Assembly (NCBI GenBank): GCA_018362935.1
Contig: JAHALQ010000003.1
Coordinates: 1 to 64,000 of the forward strand
Length of the DNA: 64,000 bases
Reading direction: 5' to 3'
Source: Pseudomonadota bacterium
Lineage (GTDB): Bacteria > Pseudomonadota > Alphaproteobacteria > RF32 > CAG-239
In this document: positions 48,218 to 56,817 of the stretch, piece after piece
How the letters are laid out: each line of letters begins with the position of its first letter
Numbering within the stretch: position 1 is the first letter of the stretch
Notes under the pieces: generated by a model
Database searches by the model: none
What the model saw: the letters and a program-made list of their open reading frames with translations, nothing else
Told to the model about the DNA's origin: nothing
Position numbers and translations under genes: made by a program

Positions 48218-48817
48218 TTATTCAAAAACAAATCCCAGCCCAGCGCTGTTAACCAGATATATTTGCATGCCGGTGTCTTTTATCAATTCCAGCAGATACG
48301 CCGCCGGAGCGTATTGAGCGTTATCGCCGGCCTCGCCAGAATTGACAACCTCTTTTATCCGGGCAACCTTTTCGGCCGACACCTGCGCTTGTTCATCATG
48401 AATAATCATAATGCCTTTTTGGTACGGACGGACATTAATCTGCCCGCCGCGAATCAGCGTGTCGGCAACACACATAATGCCGAGCAGCGCCACCCTGGCA
48501 TATTGCGGCGGAACCGGCGACCAATCCAGCCGGAGCGGGTGCGCCGGGCCGCCGAGTGTCGCCAAATAGGCTTCTGCGGTCGTTCTCAGCATATCCTGAT
48601 TTTCCATGTTAGCATTATACAGCCCAAAAGCAAGGCGGAAAAACTTCATTCGCGCCGTCAGCACTCCCGAACTGGTTTTGAGAATCGACTTAATATCGTC
48701 CAAAAACTCCATGTCACCCTCTTCTAGAAGTTCCGCCGCGTTGGCAACGGCGCCGATATTACCGATGATATCGTGACTCAGACGGGTGCATATTAATTCG
48801 GAAAGATTCTGTTTCAT
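48218..48817 (-). CDS. chpT: Histidine phosphotransferase ChpT-like
   Basis: 199 residues. N-terminal four-helix part with LICTRLSHDIIGNIGAVANA, His15 being the phospho-acceptor, and a degenerate ATPase-like C-terminal half that does not bind ATP in the family. ChpT passes phosphate from the CckA hybrid kinase to CtrA and CpdR in alphaproteobacteria. Finding it beside a CheY-like receiver and CheR is unusual. Gap to the receiver is 13 bp. Confidence 0.8.
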   Translation of the reverse strand: MKQNLSELICTRLSHDIIGNIGAVANAAELLEEGDMEFLDDIKSILKTSSGVLTARMKFFRLAFGLYNANMENQDMLRTTAEAYLATLGGPAHPLRLDWSPVPPQYARVALLGIMCVADTLIRGGQINVRPYQKGIMIIHDEQAQVSAEKVARIKEVVNSGEAGDNAQYAPAAYLLELIKDTGMQIYLVNSAGLGFVFE

Positions 48818-48832
48818 ATTAAGTTCCGCTTT

Positions 48833-50020
48833 CTAAAAACTGTACAGATCGGTATTCAGGTATCGCTGGTCTTCCCGCGACATTCTGGTATAATCCAGCT
48901 CGCGCAGCATGGGGTCTTCCAGCAGCAGCCACCCGGTTTTGGCTTTCAAATACGGTTTGTTGCCGCCCATACCCCAGGTTACGGCTTCTTTGTCATCGGG
49001 CTTACCATACTTTTGGTTAATTTTTTTCCAAAAATCGTAAATTTTTATGTTACGGAGATAAACGGCTTTCTGGCTGTTGCCGGTAATGCTTGAAGCCATT
49101 GACGTATATTCGATTTTATAAACCTTGTTTTCGGTAAAATTGCTGGTAAAGGTGACTTCTATTTCCTCTTTGGTGTCATATTTGGCATATTTGGCCGTCT
49201 GCACATATTCGTGCGAATCCTTTTTGGCTTTTTGCACGACGCAGGCCTGTGTCCGCTCATAGCCGATAACGCCGCTGCTCCTGCAATATTCCTCATTGCG
49301 CCATTTGATGAAATTCGGAATCTGGTGTTTCTGCATAATTTTTTGAAAACCGCGGTTTTTCATGGTGTCGTCCACCTGCGGCAGGCTCATCCGCAGCATA
49401 ACGCCGGAAATATCAAAAACCGAGGCGTTCGATTTTCTGCCCTGTTTATTGTCCTGTCTTGCGTCATTGACCAGTTTTTCCAGCTCGCTGCCGTTATTTT
49501 TCTCGGCATTGAGAATTTCCAGCGGATTAGCCGTCGCCAGCTTGTCAACCCAGGTTCCCTCGACTTTGGGCAGCGGAATTTTGGGCGCGGCCTGCGCCTG
49601 ATCATTTTTGAGCGTATCGGTGAGGTTCTGCCCTTTTTTTATTTGCGGAACGGGCGCGGTTTCCGTCACATTTTGTTCTGCCGTTTGAGAAACAGGAGCA
49701 GAAGATGCCGCAGCAGCCTGCGATTGAGCCTGCGGGTCAGAAACCGCGGCAGCGTTGACAGGAGCAGGAAGCTGACCTACCTCACCCCAGATATTGGCTT
49801 CGTTTTCCCCGTCCATAAAATCCATTTCTTCGGGATATTCTTCAACCGGCGCGCTGTTCTCAATATTGACCATGGACGATATCGGTGCCGCAGCGGCAGG
49901 ATCGGCTGTTTCAACCGGCGCTTCCGCACCGAACATAACGCTTTCCATATCCTCGCTGGCCAAGACCGGAAAACTAAACATCAGGGCTCCCAACAGCCCG
50001 AAAAACATCAGATAAGGCAT
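48833..50020 (-). CDS. Secreted or periplasmic protein of unknown function
   Basis: 395 residues. Signal peptide (about 1-22, LLGALMFSFPVLASED), a long low-complexity alanine/proline/glutamine/glutamate linker (about 30-165), then a folded C-terminal domain with cysteines (EEYCRSSGVIGYERTQAC) that may form disulfides. No known domain is recognised. First gene of the operon with chpT, a receiver and cheR. Confidence 0.7.
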   Translation of the reverse strand: MPYLMFFGLLGALMFSFPVLASEDMESVMFGAEAPVETADPAAAAPISSMVNIENSAPVEEYPEEMDFMDGENEANIWGEVGQLPAPVNAAAVSDPQAQSQAAAASSAPVSQTAEQNVTETAPVPQIKKGQNLTDTLKNDQAQAAPKIPLPKVEGTWVDKLATANPLEILNAEKNNGSELEKLVNDARQDNKQGRKSNASVFDISGVMLRMSLPQVDDTMKNRGFQKIMQKHQIPNFIKWRNEEYCRSSGVIGYERTQACVVQKAKKDSHEYVQTAKYAKYDTKEEIEVTFTSNFTENKVYKIEYTSMASSITGNSQKAVYLRNIKIYDFWKKINQKYGKPDDKEAVTWGMGGNKPYLKAKTGWLLLEDPMLRELDYTRMSREDQRYLNTDLYSF

Positions 50021-50117
50021 GACCGTCCCTTGCTAAACCGCTAAATTTTGTTTTACTATATTCACTTTTCCGCCGTTTGGCAATTATTTCCCTCAACTTA
50101 TCAAATAGAAGTTTCTG

Positions 50118-50146
50118 TTTACTTTTGGCGGCAAAACCTTTATAAA
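50118..50146 (+). promoter_or_regulatory. Promoter of the trmFO-hpnCDE operon
   Basis: TTTACT, 17-bp spacer, TATAAA, about 27 bp before the trmFO start. Confidence 0.6.
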
Positions 50147-50173
50147 ATGGTTATTTGACATAAGGAACCCGAT

Positions 50174-51526
50174 ATGGCTTGCCCGATTATACATATTGCC
50201 GGTGCCGGACTGGCCGGCTCGGAAGCCGCCTGGCAGCTGGCACAACGCGGTATTAACGTCGTTATTCACGAAATGCGCCCGCAAAAAACATCTCCGGCGC
50301 ATAAAACGCCCTATTGCGCAGAGCTGGTCTGTTCCAACTCCCTGCGCTCCGACGACAGCAGCAACAGCGCCGTCGGACTGCTGCATCAGGAAATGCGGCT
50401 GGCCGGTTCGCTGATTATGTCCTGTGCCGATGCCGCCAAAGTCCCGGCCGGGGGCGCCTTGGCGGTTGACCGCGACGGCTTTGCCCAAGCTGTCACCCAA
50501 AAATTGCAGGAACATCCGAATATCCGTTTTGTGTATGAAGAAGTGACCGCGCTGCCCGATGCTCAGGACGGGCATTGGATTATTGCCAGCGGCCCGCTGA
50601 CCTCGCCCAAACTGACCGAGGCCATTCTCAAAGCAGCCGACAACCAGTATCTGAACTTTTACGACGCGATAGCCCCGGTCATTTACAAAGAGAGCATCAA
50701 CTTTGACAAAGCGTGGTATCAGTCGCGCTATGACAAAGGCGACAAATTCGACTACATCAACTGCCCCTTAAACAAAGAGCAGTATTACGCTTTCGTCGAA
50801 GAGCTGCTTAAAGGGCAAAAGGTTGAATTTCACGACTTTGAAAAAGCCGCTTACTTTGACGGCTGCCTGCCGGTGGAAGTCATGGCCGAACGCGGCATCG
50901 ACACGCTGTTGTTCGGACCGATGAAACCGGTCGGCCTGACCAACAGCCACCAGCCGGACATCAAGCCTTATGCCGTTGTCCAGCTGCGTCAGGACAACAA
51001 AGAAGACACCCTGCGCAACATGGTCGGCTTTCAGACCAAGCTCAAATACGGCGAGCAGGAACGCATTTTCCGCATGATTCCGGGACTGGAACACGCTGAA
51101 TTCGCCAGACTCGGCGGCATCCACAAAAACACTTTTATTAAAAGCCCGCTGCTGCTTGACCGTTTTCTGCGCCTGAAAAAAATGCCGCATATCCGCTTTG
51201 CCGGACAAATCACCGGCTGCGAAGGTTATGTCGAAAGCGCCGCCGTCGGCTGGCTGGCCGGATATTTCGCCGCCTGCGAACTGCTCGGCAAAGAAACCGC
51301 CCTGCCGCCACGGACAACCGCTTTCGGTTCGATGCTGGCACATTTGCAGGATGATACCAATATTGAAAACTATCAGCCGATGAATATTAATTTCGGGCTT
51401 TTCCCGACCATTTCGGGCGAAGCAACAATCAACGGAAAATTCCGCAAAATCAAAGGCGCCGAGCGCAAGCAGGCTTATTGCCGCCGCGCTTTGGATGATA
51501 TTAAAGAATGGATTGCCCTATTATGA
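50174..51526 (+). CDS. trmFO: Methylenetetrahydrofolate-tRNA-(uracil-5-)-methyltransferase
   Basis: 450 residues. FAD-binding IAGAGLAGSEAAWQLA, the conserved CAELVCSNSLRSDD with an active-site Cys, and YFDGCLPVEVMAERG with the second conserved Cys. It methylates U54 of the tRNA T-loop to ribothymidine using methylene-THF and FAD. First gene of the hopanoid operon, overlapping hpnC by ATGA. Function is independent of hopanoids, so the linkage is unusual. AAGGAA precedes the ATG. Confidence 0.93.
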   Translation: MACPIIHIAGAGLAGSEAAWQLAQRGINVVIHEMRPQKTSPAHKTPYCAELVCSNSLRSDDSSNSAVGLLHQEMRLAGSLIMSCADAAKVPAGGALAVDRDGFAQAVTQKLQEHPNIRFVYEEVTALPDAQDGHWIIASGPLTSPKLTEAILKAADNQYLNFYDAIAPVIYKESINFDKAWYQSRYDKGDKFDYINCPLNKEQYYAFVEELLKGQKVEFHDFEKAAYFDGCLPVEVMAERGIDTLLFGPMKPVGLTNSHQPDIKPYAVVQLRQDNKEDTLRNMVGFQTKLKYGEQERIFRMIPGLEHAEFARLGGIHKNTFIKSPLLLDRFLRLKKMPHIRFAGQITGCEGYVESAAVGWLAGYFAACELLGKETALPPRTTAFGSMLAHLQDDTNIENYQPMNINFGLFPTISGEATINGKFRKIKGAERKQAYCRRALDDIKEWIALL

Positions 51527-52386
51527 CAGACACGCCGTCAAAAAATATGAATCAGGAAAACTTTCCGGTGGCCGCACTGGGCGGAAAACAGCTGCGGCCG
51601 GTCATCAGCGCATATTACGCGGCCGCGCGCCTGGCTGACGACATTGCCGATGCGCCGCAGCTGCCGGAGGCCGAAAAACTTGTTCAGCTGGCGCAAACCG
51701 AACGCGATTTTCTTGACGGGCTCGGACAAAAACCTTTTTCCGGCGGCGTTGAAGAAGCTTACCGTCTGGGCAGCCTTTTTGCCGAAGAAAAACTTGACGC
51801 TTCGCTTTATACCGATTTGCTCAAAGCTTTTGAAAAAGACGCGCGCAACGAGAAGATTGCCGTTTGGGAACAGCTGATTGACTACTGCCGGCTGTCGGCG
51901 GCGCCGGTGGGGCGTTTTATACTGGCGCTGCATGATGAATCCCCGTCGGCGTATCTGCCCGCCGAAACACTATGTGCCGTTTTGCAAATCAGCAACCATT
52001 TGCAGGATATGCGGCGCGACGCCGTTTTGCTCAACCGCTGTTATCTGCCGCAAGACTTAATGAACAAACATGACGTCCGCGTCAGCGACATTTATCTCGA
52101 CAAAAGCTCTCGTGCTCTCAAAGCGCTGACAGCCGAAATTACCGAAAAGCTCAGCCGCATGCTCCGCGACGCTTCGGTATTACCCGCGCTGGTCAAAAGC
52201 AAAAGGCTTAAAATCCAAATCGGCATTATCCTTTCTTTAACCAATTCCATGTTACAAAAGATAGAAAAAGCCGACATACTTACCGAGCATGTGCGGCTGA
52301 ATGCCTGGGACTGGACGAAAGCCCTGACCGTCGGGGCATTAAAAGGTTTGGCGCGCAAAACCGGAGAGGCAGGAAATATCATATGA
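51523..52386 (+). CDS. hpnC: Hydroxysqualene synthase HpnC
   Basis: 287 residues from MTDTPSKNM, starting in an ATGA overlap with trmFO; an alternative ATG gives MNQENFPV. Squalene/phytoene-synthase-like: ENFPVAALGGKQLRP, the Asp-rich RLADDIAD, and the second motif HLQDMRRD (Asp pair). In the HpnCDE pathway it turns presqualene diphosphate into hydroxysqualene. Overlaps hpnD by 4 bp. Confidence 0.85.
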   Translation: MTDTPSKNMNQENFPVAALGGKQLRPVISAYYAAARLADDIADAPQLPEAEKLVQLAQTERDFLDGLGQKPFSGGVEEAYRLGSLFAEEKLDASLYTDLLKAFEKDARNEKIAVWEQLIDYCRLSAAPVGRFILALHDESPSAYLPAETLCAVLQISNHLQDMRRDAVLLNRCYLPQDLMNKHDVRVSDIYLDKSSRALKALTAEITEKLSRMLRDASVLPALVKSKRLKIQIGIILSLTNSMLQKIEKADILTEHVRLNAWDWTKALTVGALKGLARKTGEAGNII

Positions 52387-53216
52387 ACAATATTCAGAAA
52401 ATGGTTAAGAAGTCTGGCACCTCGTTTTTTTGGGGTATGCGCTTGCTGCCGTCGGCCAAACGCAATGCCATGTATACGATTTATGCTTTTTTCCGCCACA
52501 TTGACGACATTGTCGACGGCGATGCCCCGGTGCAGGAAAAACTGGATTTGATTGAAGCCTGGCGCAAAGAAATCGACAATATCTACGACAAGAAGGTTCC
52601 GACCACCGACATCGGCCGCAAAATCTATAAAAACTGCATGCGTTTCAAACTCCCCAAAGAAGAATTTATCCGGATGATTGACAGTATCTCGATGGATTTG
52701 CCGCAGCCGATACAAGCGCCGAGCCTGCAAGAACTTAACGAGTACTGCCGCGGCGTGGCCGGCGTACCGGGCAGCCTGTCGCTGCGGATTTTCGGCTGCA
52801 ATGACGAAAAAACAATCGAAGACTTATCATCATCGCTCGGCACGGCACTGCAGCTTACCAATATTCTGCGCGATGTCAAAGAAGATGCCATGGCCCAGCG
52901 CCTGTATATTCCCGAAGAATTTTTGAAAAAAGCCGGAATCGAAAGCAAAGACCCGCTCAGCGTGGTCGTCAATAAAAACCTTGCTCTGGCGCGAGAAGAA
53001 CTGGCGCGGGTGGCCGCAAAAAATTATGAGAAAGCCTTTGAAATCATTAAAAAGCTGGATGCCAAAGCAGCCAGACCGGTTAAAGCCATTGCTTATATTT
53101 ACAAACGTTATTTTGACATCATGCAAAACCGCGGCTGGGAAGTCATTTCCCCCAAACCGTACATCAGCAAGCCCTCAAAACTTTGTCTGGCGCTTAAAGC
53201 CTTCTTTGGGAAATAG
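52383..53216 (+). CDS. hpnD: Presqualene diphosphate synthase HpnD
   Basis: 277 residues. Both Asp-rich motifs are visible: FFRHIDDIVDGD (D41, D42 and D45) and NILRDVKEDA, plus the PxxKRxAM-type N-terminus. It condenses two farnesyl diphosphates. Starts in an ATGA overlap with hpnC and stops 3 bp before hpnE. Confidence 0.88.
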   Translation: MNNIQKMVKKSGTSFFWGMRLLPSAKRNAMYTIYAFFRHIDDIVDGDAPVQEKLDLIEAWRKEIDNIYDKKVPTTDIGRKIYKNCMRFKLPKEEFIRMIDSISMDLPQPIQAPSLQELNEYCRGVAGVPGSLSLRIFGCNDEKTIEDLSSSLGTALQLTNILRDVKEDAMAQRLYIPEEFLKKAGIESKDPLSVVVNKNLALAREELARVAAKNYEKAFEIIKKLDAKAARPVKAIAYIYKRYFDIMQNRGWEVISPKPYISKPSKLCLALKAFFGK

Positions 53217-53219
53217 GCG

Positions 53220-54305
53220 ATGAACACCGCCGCTCCGACATATCACATTATCGGCGCCGGAATTGCAGGGTTGGCATGCGCCTATCTGATTAAACAAAAA
53301 AACAAGAATATCCGTACTGTCCTTTATGAAGCTTCCGACCGAATCGGCGGCAGAGCATATTCTTATGAAGACAAAGACCTAAAACGGCGGCTGGATAACG
53401 CAACCCATGTCATTATCGGCGCCAACAAAAACCTGGCGCAGTTTGTTAACGAAAAAGAATGGGAGAACTATGCCTATTTTTGGGATGTTGAAAACGACAG
53501 CCTGTCAGGGCAGCATCAACGTTTTCTGGCGCATATATTAAAATCCATGTGCAATACGCCGCCGTCGCTGATTGCGCAAAATATTATCCGCAAAATCCTG
53601 TGGCTGACTTTCCCGTGGACGCGCAAAAAGCGCCGGATATATTATTCCAAACAGGATTTATCGCAAAAGTTTGTCAACTTCTTTCTTGGTTCTGTCGATG
53701 AATTGAAGCTGAACAGCAAACTGCTCAAAATCGACAGCCAGTTTGGCAAAGCGGCACAGCTCAACTTCGGCAAAGAAATTATTGAAATCGGTCCTGACGA
53801 CATGGTTATCGCCGCATTGGACAACCGCAATTATGCCAGGCTTTTCAGCGAACAGGAGCTGCCGCACAATTCCATCATCAATATTTTTTACCGGACATCG
53901 CAAAAAATCAACCTGCCCAGGGCCGCCTCTTTTGTCGGCGTTATTAACGGGCTGGCAGACTGGATATTTGTCAACGGCGACATACTGGCCGTTACCATTT
54001 CGGCCGCGGACAGCGCCCAAACCGACTTGCAGGAACTGGCGCGCCGGGTCTGGAAAGAAATTGACAAACTCCGCGGCGTCAATTCCGCTTTTGTGCCGGC
54101 GTTTAAGGTTTGCTGCCATAAGCACGCCACAATCGCCCAGGATGAAGCGACCAACAGCCTGCGTCCGGTTTCCGCACGGGGCATATATCCGAATCTGTTC
54201 ATTGCCGGCGACTGGACCATGCAGAATTATCCCTGCTGCATGGAAAGCGCCTTTTTATCGGCCAAACGCGCCGTTAAAGAAATATTCAAATCTCTTCAAA
54301 ACTAA
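53220..54305 (+). CDS. hpnE: Squalene-associated FAD-dependent dehydroxylase/desaturase HpnE
   Basis: 361 residues, somewhat shorter than the usual 420. N-terminal FAD fold IIGAGIAGLACAYL with EASDRIGGRAYSY, C-terminal FAD-closing LFIAGDWTMQNYPCCMESA. It reduces hydroxysqualene to squalene. The squalene-hopene cyclase is not in the window. Last gene of the operon. Confidence 0.85.
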   Translation: MNTAAPTYHIIGAGIAGLACAYLIKQKNKNIRTVLYEASDRIGGRAYSYEDKDLKRRLDNATHVIIGANKNLAQFVNEKEWENYAYFWDVENDSLSGQHQRFLAHILKSMCNTPPSLIAQNIIRKILWLTFPWTRKKRRIYYSKQDLSQKFVNFFLGSVDELKLNSKLLKIDSQFGKAAQLNFGKEIIEIGPDDMVIAALDNRNYARLFSEQELPHNSIINIFYRTSQKINLPRAASFVGVINGLADWIFVNGDILAVTISAADSAQTDLQELARRVWKEIDKLRGVNSAFVPAFKVCCHKHATIAQDEATNSLRPVSARGIYPNLFIAGDWTMQNYPCCMESAFLSAKRAVKEIFKSLQN

Positions 54306-54334
54306 TTCCCCATAATATTTTACTTAATTTTCAA

Positions 54335-54353
54335 TCACTTACAGTGTAAGTGA
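54335..54353. promoter_or_regulatory. Palindrome upstream of the flotillin gene
   Basis: Perfect 8-bp arms TCACTTAC/GTAAGTGA with 3-nt spacer in an AT-rich stretch, about 30 bp before the likely -35. Candidate operator or an hpnE terminator. No strong T-run directly follows. Confidence 0.45.
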
Positions 54354-54383
54354 CAAAATTTTTCGTTTTTTGACAAAAATATA

Positions 54384-54412
54384 TTGCACATGCAGTTAAA
54401 TAATGATATATT
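54384..54412 (+). promoter_or_regulatory. Possible promoter of the flotillin gene
   Basis: TTGCAC, 17-bp spacer, TATATT. If used, it leaves a leader of about 120 nt, very T-rich, with no Shine-Dalgarno before the ATG. Confidence 0.4.
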
Positions 54413-54537
54413 TTTGCCATTGTGAAAATATTATTGTGACTACGGATTGTAAAAAAGAGGCTGATAAGCTTTGCCGTGTCATCCAGATAACGAAACTTTT
54501 TTTCTAATTAATATTAACCATTTAATTTTTTTGTATC

Positions 54538-55959
54538 ATGGATGTAATGAATTACGTATTTTTGGGTGCGAGCTTTATTGCTCTGGTAATTGTGTTCTTC
54601 TTCGTGAAGTGGATTTTCTCTCTGCGCCGCGTCGTGCCGACCAATGAAGTGCACATCGTGCGCCGCGGAAAAAACACCATGGTGTACGGAACACCCGAAC
54701 GCGGCAACGAAGAACAGGCTAAACAGTTCTGCGGGAACAGCTATTACGAATTCCCGACCTCCATTCCTGTGCTCGGCGTCAGCGTGACCGTCATGCCGCT
54801 TTCGATTTTCGGCATCGACATCAACGATTACGAAGCTTTCGACAAGGAACGCGTGCCGTTCGTGGTTGACATTCAAAGTTTCTTCCGAATTTCGGATTAT
54901 GAAGTCGCCGCGTCGCGCATCAACCGAATCGACGAGCTGAAAAAACAACTTCTGAGCATCGTGCAGGGCGCCGTTCGTTCCATTCTCGCCAAGGACTACC
55001 TCAACGAGATTATGGGCGAACGTTCCAAGTACGGCCAACAGTTCACAGACGAAGTCAAAGACGAACTCAAATCCTGGGGCGTCGAGACTGTCAAGAATAT
55101 AGAACTGATGGACGTACGCGACGCCAAAGGGGAAGAAGTGATTTCCAACATTATGAAGAAAAAGAAGTCGGAAATCGAGAAGGAATCCCGTATCGCCGTC
55201 GCTGAGAACAACCAGCATGCACGTGAGGCCGAAATCCAGGCCGAACGCGAAATTGCCCTGAAAGAACAGGACAAGGAAAAAGAAGTCGGACTGCGCCGCG
55301 CTACGGTTACCAAGGAAGTCGGAATCGCTGAAGAACAGTCTTCGCAGGCTGTGAAGGAGCAAGCCAAGATTACCAAGGAGCGCGAAATGGAAGTTACCAA
55401 GGTCGGCGCCATCAAACAGGCGGAAATCGACAAGGAAAAAGCCATCATCGATGCCGAGGCCAAAAAACGCGAAACCGAAATCAACGCCGAAGCGAACAAG
55501 AGAAAACTCGAACTCGACGCTGAAGCCGCACTCGTTCAAACGACCAAGGCGGCCGACGGTCAGCTGATTACGGCAACGAAGAACTCCGAAGGAATCAAAC
55601 TCGAAGGCGACGCCAAGGCCGAAGCCGAGAAGAAGATGCAGCTCGCGTCCGTCGAAGCTCAGCTGACACTGGCCAAAGAAATCGGCGAGAACGAAGGCTA
55701 TCAGAGCTACCTCGTGCAAATTCGCCAGGTGGAAGCCAACGAGAAAGTCGGACTGGCTCAGGCAGAGAACATCAAGGGTGCTGACATCCGCATCATCGCC
55801 GGTGCCGGTGATGTAACGGGCGGTATCAGCAGCGCAATGGGTGCTCTGTCTCCCAAGGGCGGCTTCAACATCGCCGGCGCCATCGAGGCTCTCGCTGCGA
55901 CCGAAAGCGGACAGGCTCTGCTCAGCAAGCTCGGCCTTTCGGCTCCCGCCGCGAAGTAA
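54538..55959 (+). CDS. Flotillin-family (SPFH) membrane protein
   Basis: 473 residues. N-terminal membrane anchor (about 5-28), SPFH/Band-7 domain (about 32-190), long coiled-coil of glutamate/alanine/lysine heptads (about 195-390), and a glycine-rich tail. Flotillins organise membrane microdomains. Codon choice differs from neighbours, with frequent AAG Lys, CTC Leu and GAG Glu where flanking genes use AAA, CTG/CTT and GAA. The leader lacks a Shine-Dalgarno (TTTAATTTTTTTGTATC-ATG), so foreign origin is likely. Single gene with its own terminator. Confidence 0.85.
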   Translation: MDVMNYVFLGASFIALVIVFFFVKWIFSLRRVVPTNEVHIVRRGKNTMVYGTPERGNEEQAKQFCGNSYYEFPTSIPVLGVSVTVMPLSIFGIDINDYEAFDKERVPFVVDIQSFFRISDYEVAASRINRIDELKKQLLSIVQGAVRSILAKDYLNEIMGERSKYGQQFTDEVKDELKSWGVETVKNIELMDVRDAKGEEVISNIMKKKKSEIEKESRIAVAENNQHAREAEIQAEREIALKEQDKEKEVGLRRATVTKEVGIAEEQSSQAVKEQAKITKEREMEVTKVGAIKQAEIDKEKAIIDAEAKKRETEINAEANKRKLELDAEAALVQTTKAADGQLITATKNSEGIKLEGDAKAEAEKKMQLASVEAQLTLAKEIGENEGYQSYLVQIRQVEANEKVGLAQAENIKGADIRIIAGAGDVTGGISSAMGALSPKGGFNIAGAIEALAATESGQALLSKLGLSAPAAK

Positions 55960-55979
55960 CGCTTACCCCCTCTTTAATC

Positions 55980-56024
55980 GAAAGCCCCTGTTCTGCGCGA
56001 TGCAGAAAGGGGCTTTCCTTTTTT
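55980..56024 (+). terminator. Flotillin terminator
   Basis: Stem GAAAGCCCCT/AGGGGCTTTC enclosing a smaller TTCTGC/GCAGAA hairpin, followed by CCTTTTTT. Confidence 0.75.
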
Positions 56025-56038
56025 AAACGCCGCAAAAA

Positions 56039-56725
56039 CTAATAATCCATGAGCTCAAGCATTTCGTCAATCAGGTTGGCGGTGCCGTCGGCTACTTCTT
56101 TCATTGATTTTGCCAGCATATAGCACGGTGTCGTGACAATTTTGTGCTCCTCATCAACGCAGACTTCGGTAACGCCTTTATTTTCATGTTCGGCACCTGT
56201 CTTGGCAATGCCGGCAGCCACGTTTTTGTCATTTCCGACTGTAATTTTAATATGTTCTTTGCCCAGAACACGCGCTAAAACAACCGGCGCAATGCACATG
56301 GCGCCGATAACCAGCCCCTGCCGATAACTTTCTTCCAAAGCGCGGCGGACTTCCTGATTAATTTCGCATTCCGCGCCTTTGACGGCAAAGTCGCTCAGAT
56401 TCAGCGCAGCGCCGAAACCTCCGGGAAAAACGATTCCCTCAAAATCCTGCGCGCGGAATTCAGCCAGATCCTTGATATTGCCCCGGCAGATACGCGCCGA
56501 TTCAGCTAAAACATTGCGGTTGTCTTCATCTCCGGCTATTGCGACGGCGCTGCCCGTAAAATGGTCAATCGTGCGCGCCTGCCAGGTATTGGGCGCAAAG
56601 CACTGATATTCGCAGCCGGTTCTTTCAATTGCCAGCATTGTCAGTACGGCCTCATGAATTTCGGAACCGTCAAAAACGCCGCATCCTGAAAGCACGACGG
56701 CAAAGCGGGGAGTTTTCATTTCCAT
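56039..56725 (-). CDS. elbB: ElbB-type glyoxalase/DJ-1 superfamily protein
   Basis: 228 residues. DJ-1/PfpI-like fold with RFAVVLSGCGVFDGSEIHEA, the elbow Cys region GLVIGAMCIAPVVLARVL and FEGIVFPGGFGAALNL. ElbB has glyoxalase activity and is linked to isoprenoid accumulation in some bacteria. The hpn operon is nearby but on the other strand and separated by the flotillin gene. Confidence 0.88.
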   Translation of the reverse strand: MEMKTPRFAVVLSGCGVFDGSEIHEAVLTMLAIERTGCEYQCFAPNTWQARTIDHFTGSAVAIAGDEDNRNVLAESARICRGNIKDLAEFRAQDFEGIVFPGGFGAALNLSDFAVKGAECEINQEVRRALEESYRQGLVIGAMCIAPVVLARVLGKEHIKITVGNDKNVAAGIAKTGAEHENKGVTEVCVDEEHKIVTTPCYMLAKSMKEVADGTANLIDEMLELMDY

Positions 56726-56817
56726 AAATTAATTCCTTTCCTTTTTAAAATTATCGGCTATAAAATATATTATATATAACAGCAATCATTATGAATTGAA
56801 ATGGAATCTATAAAATT

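Noticed and set aside
54514..55719. A 401-codon frame on the minus strand
   Set aside because: Exact antisense of the flotillin coding region; phenylalanine/leucine/aspartate-rich low complexity, as expected from the reverse of a charged coiled-coil.
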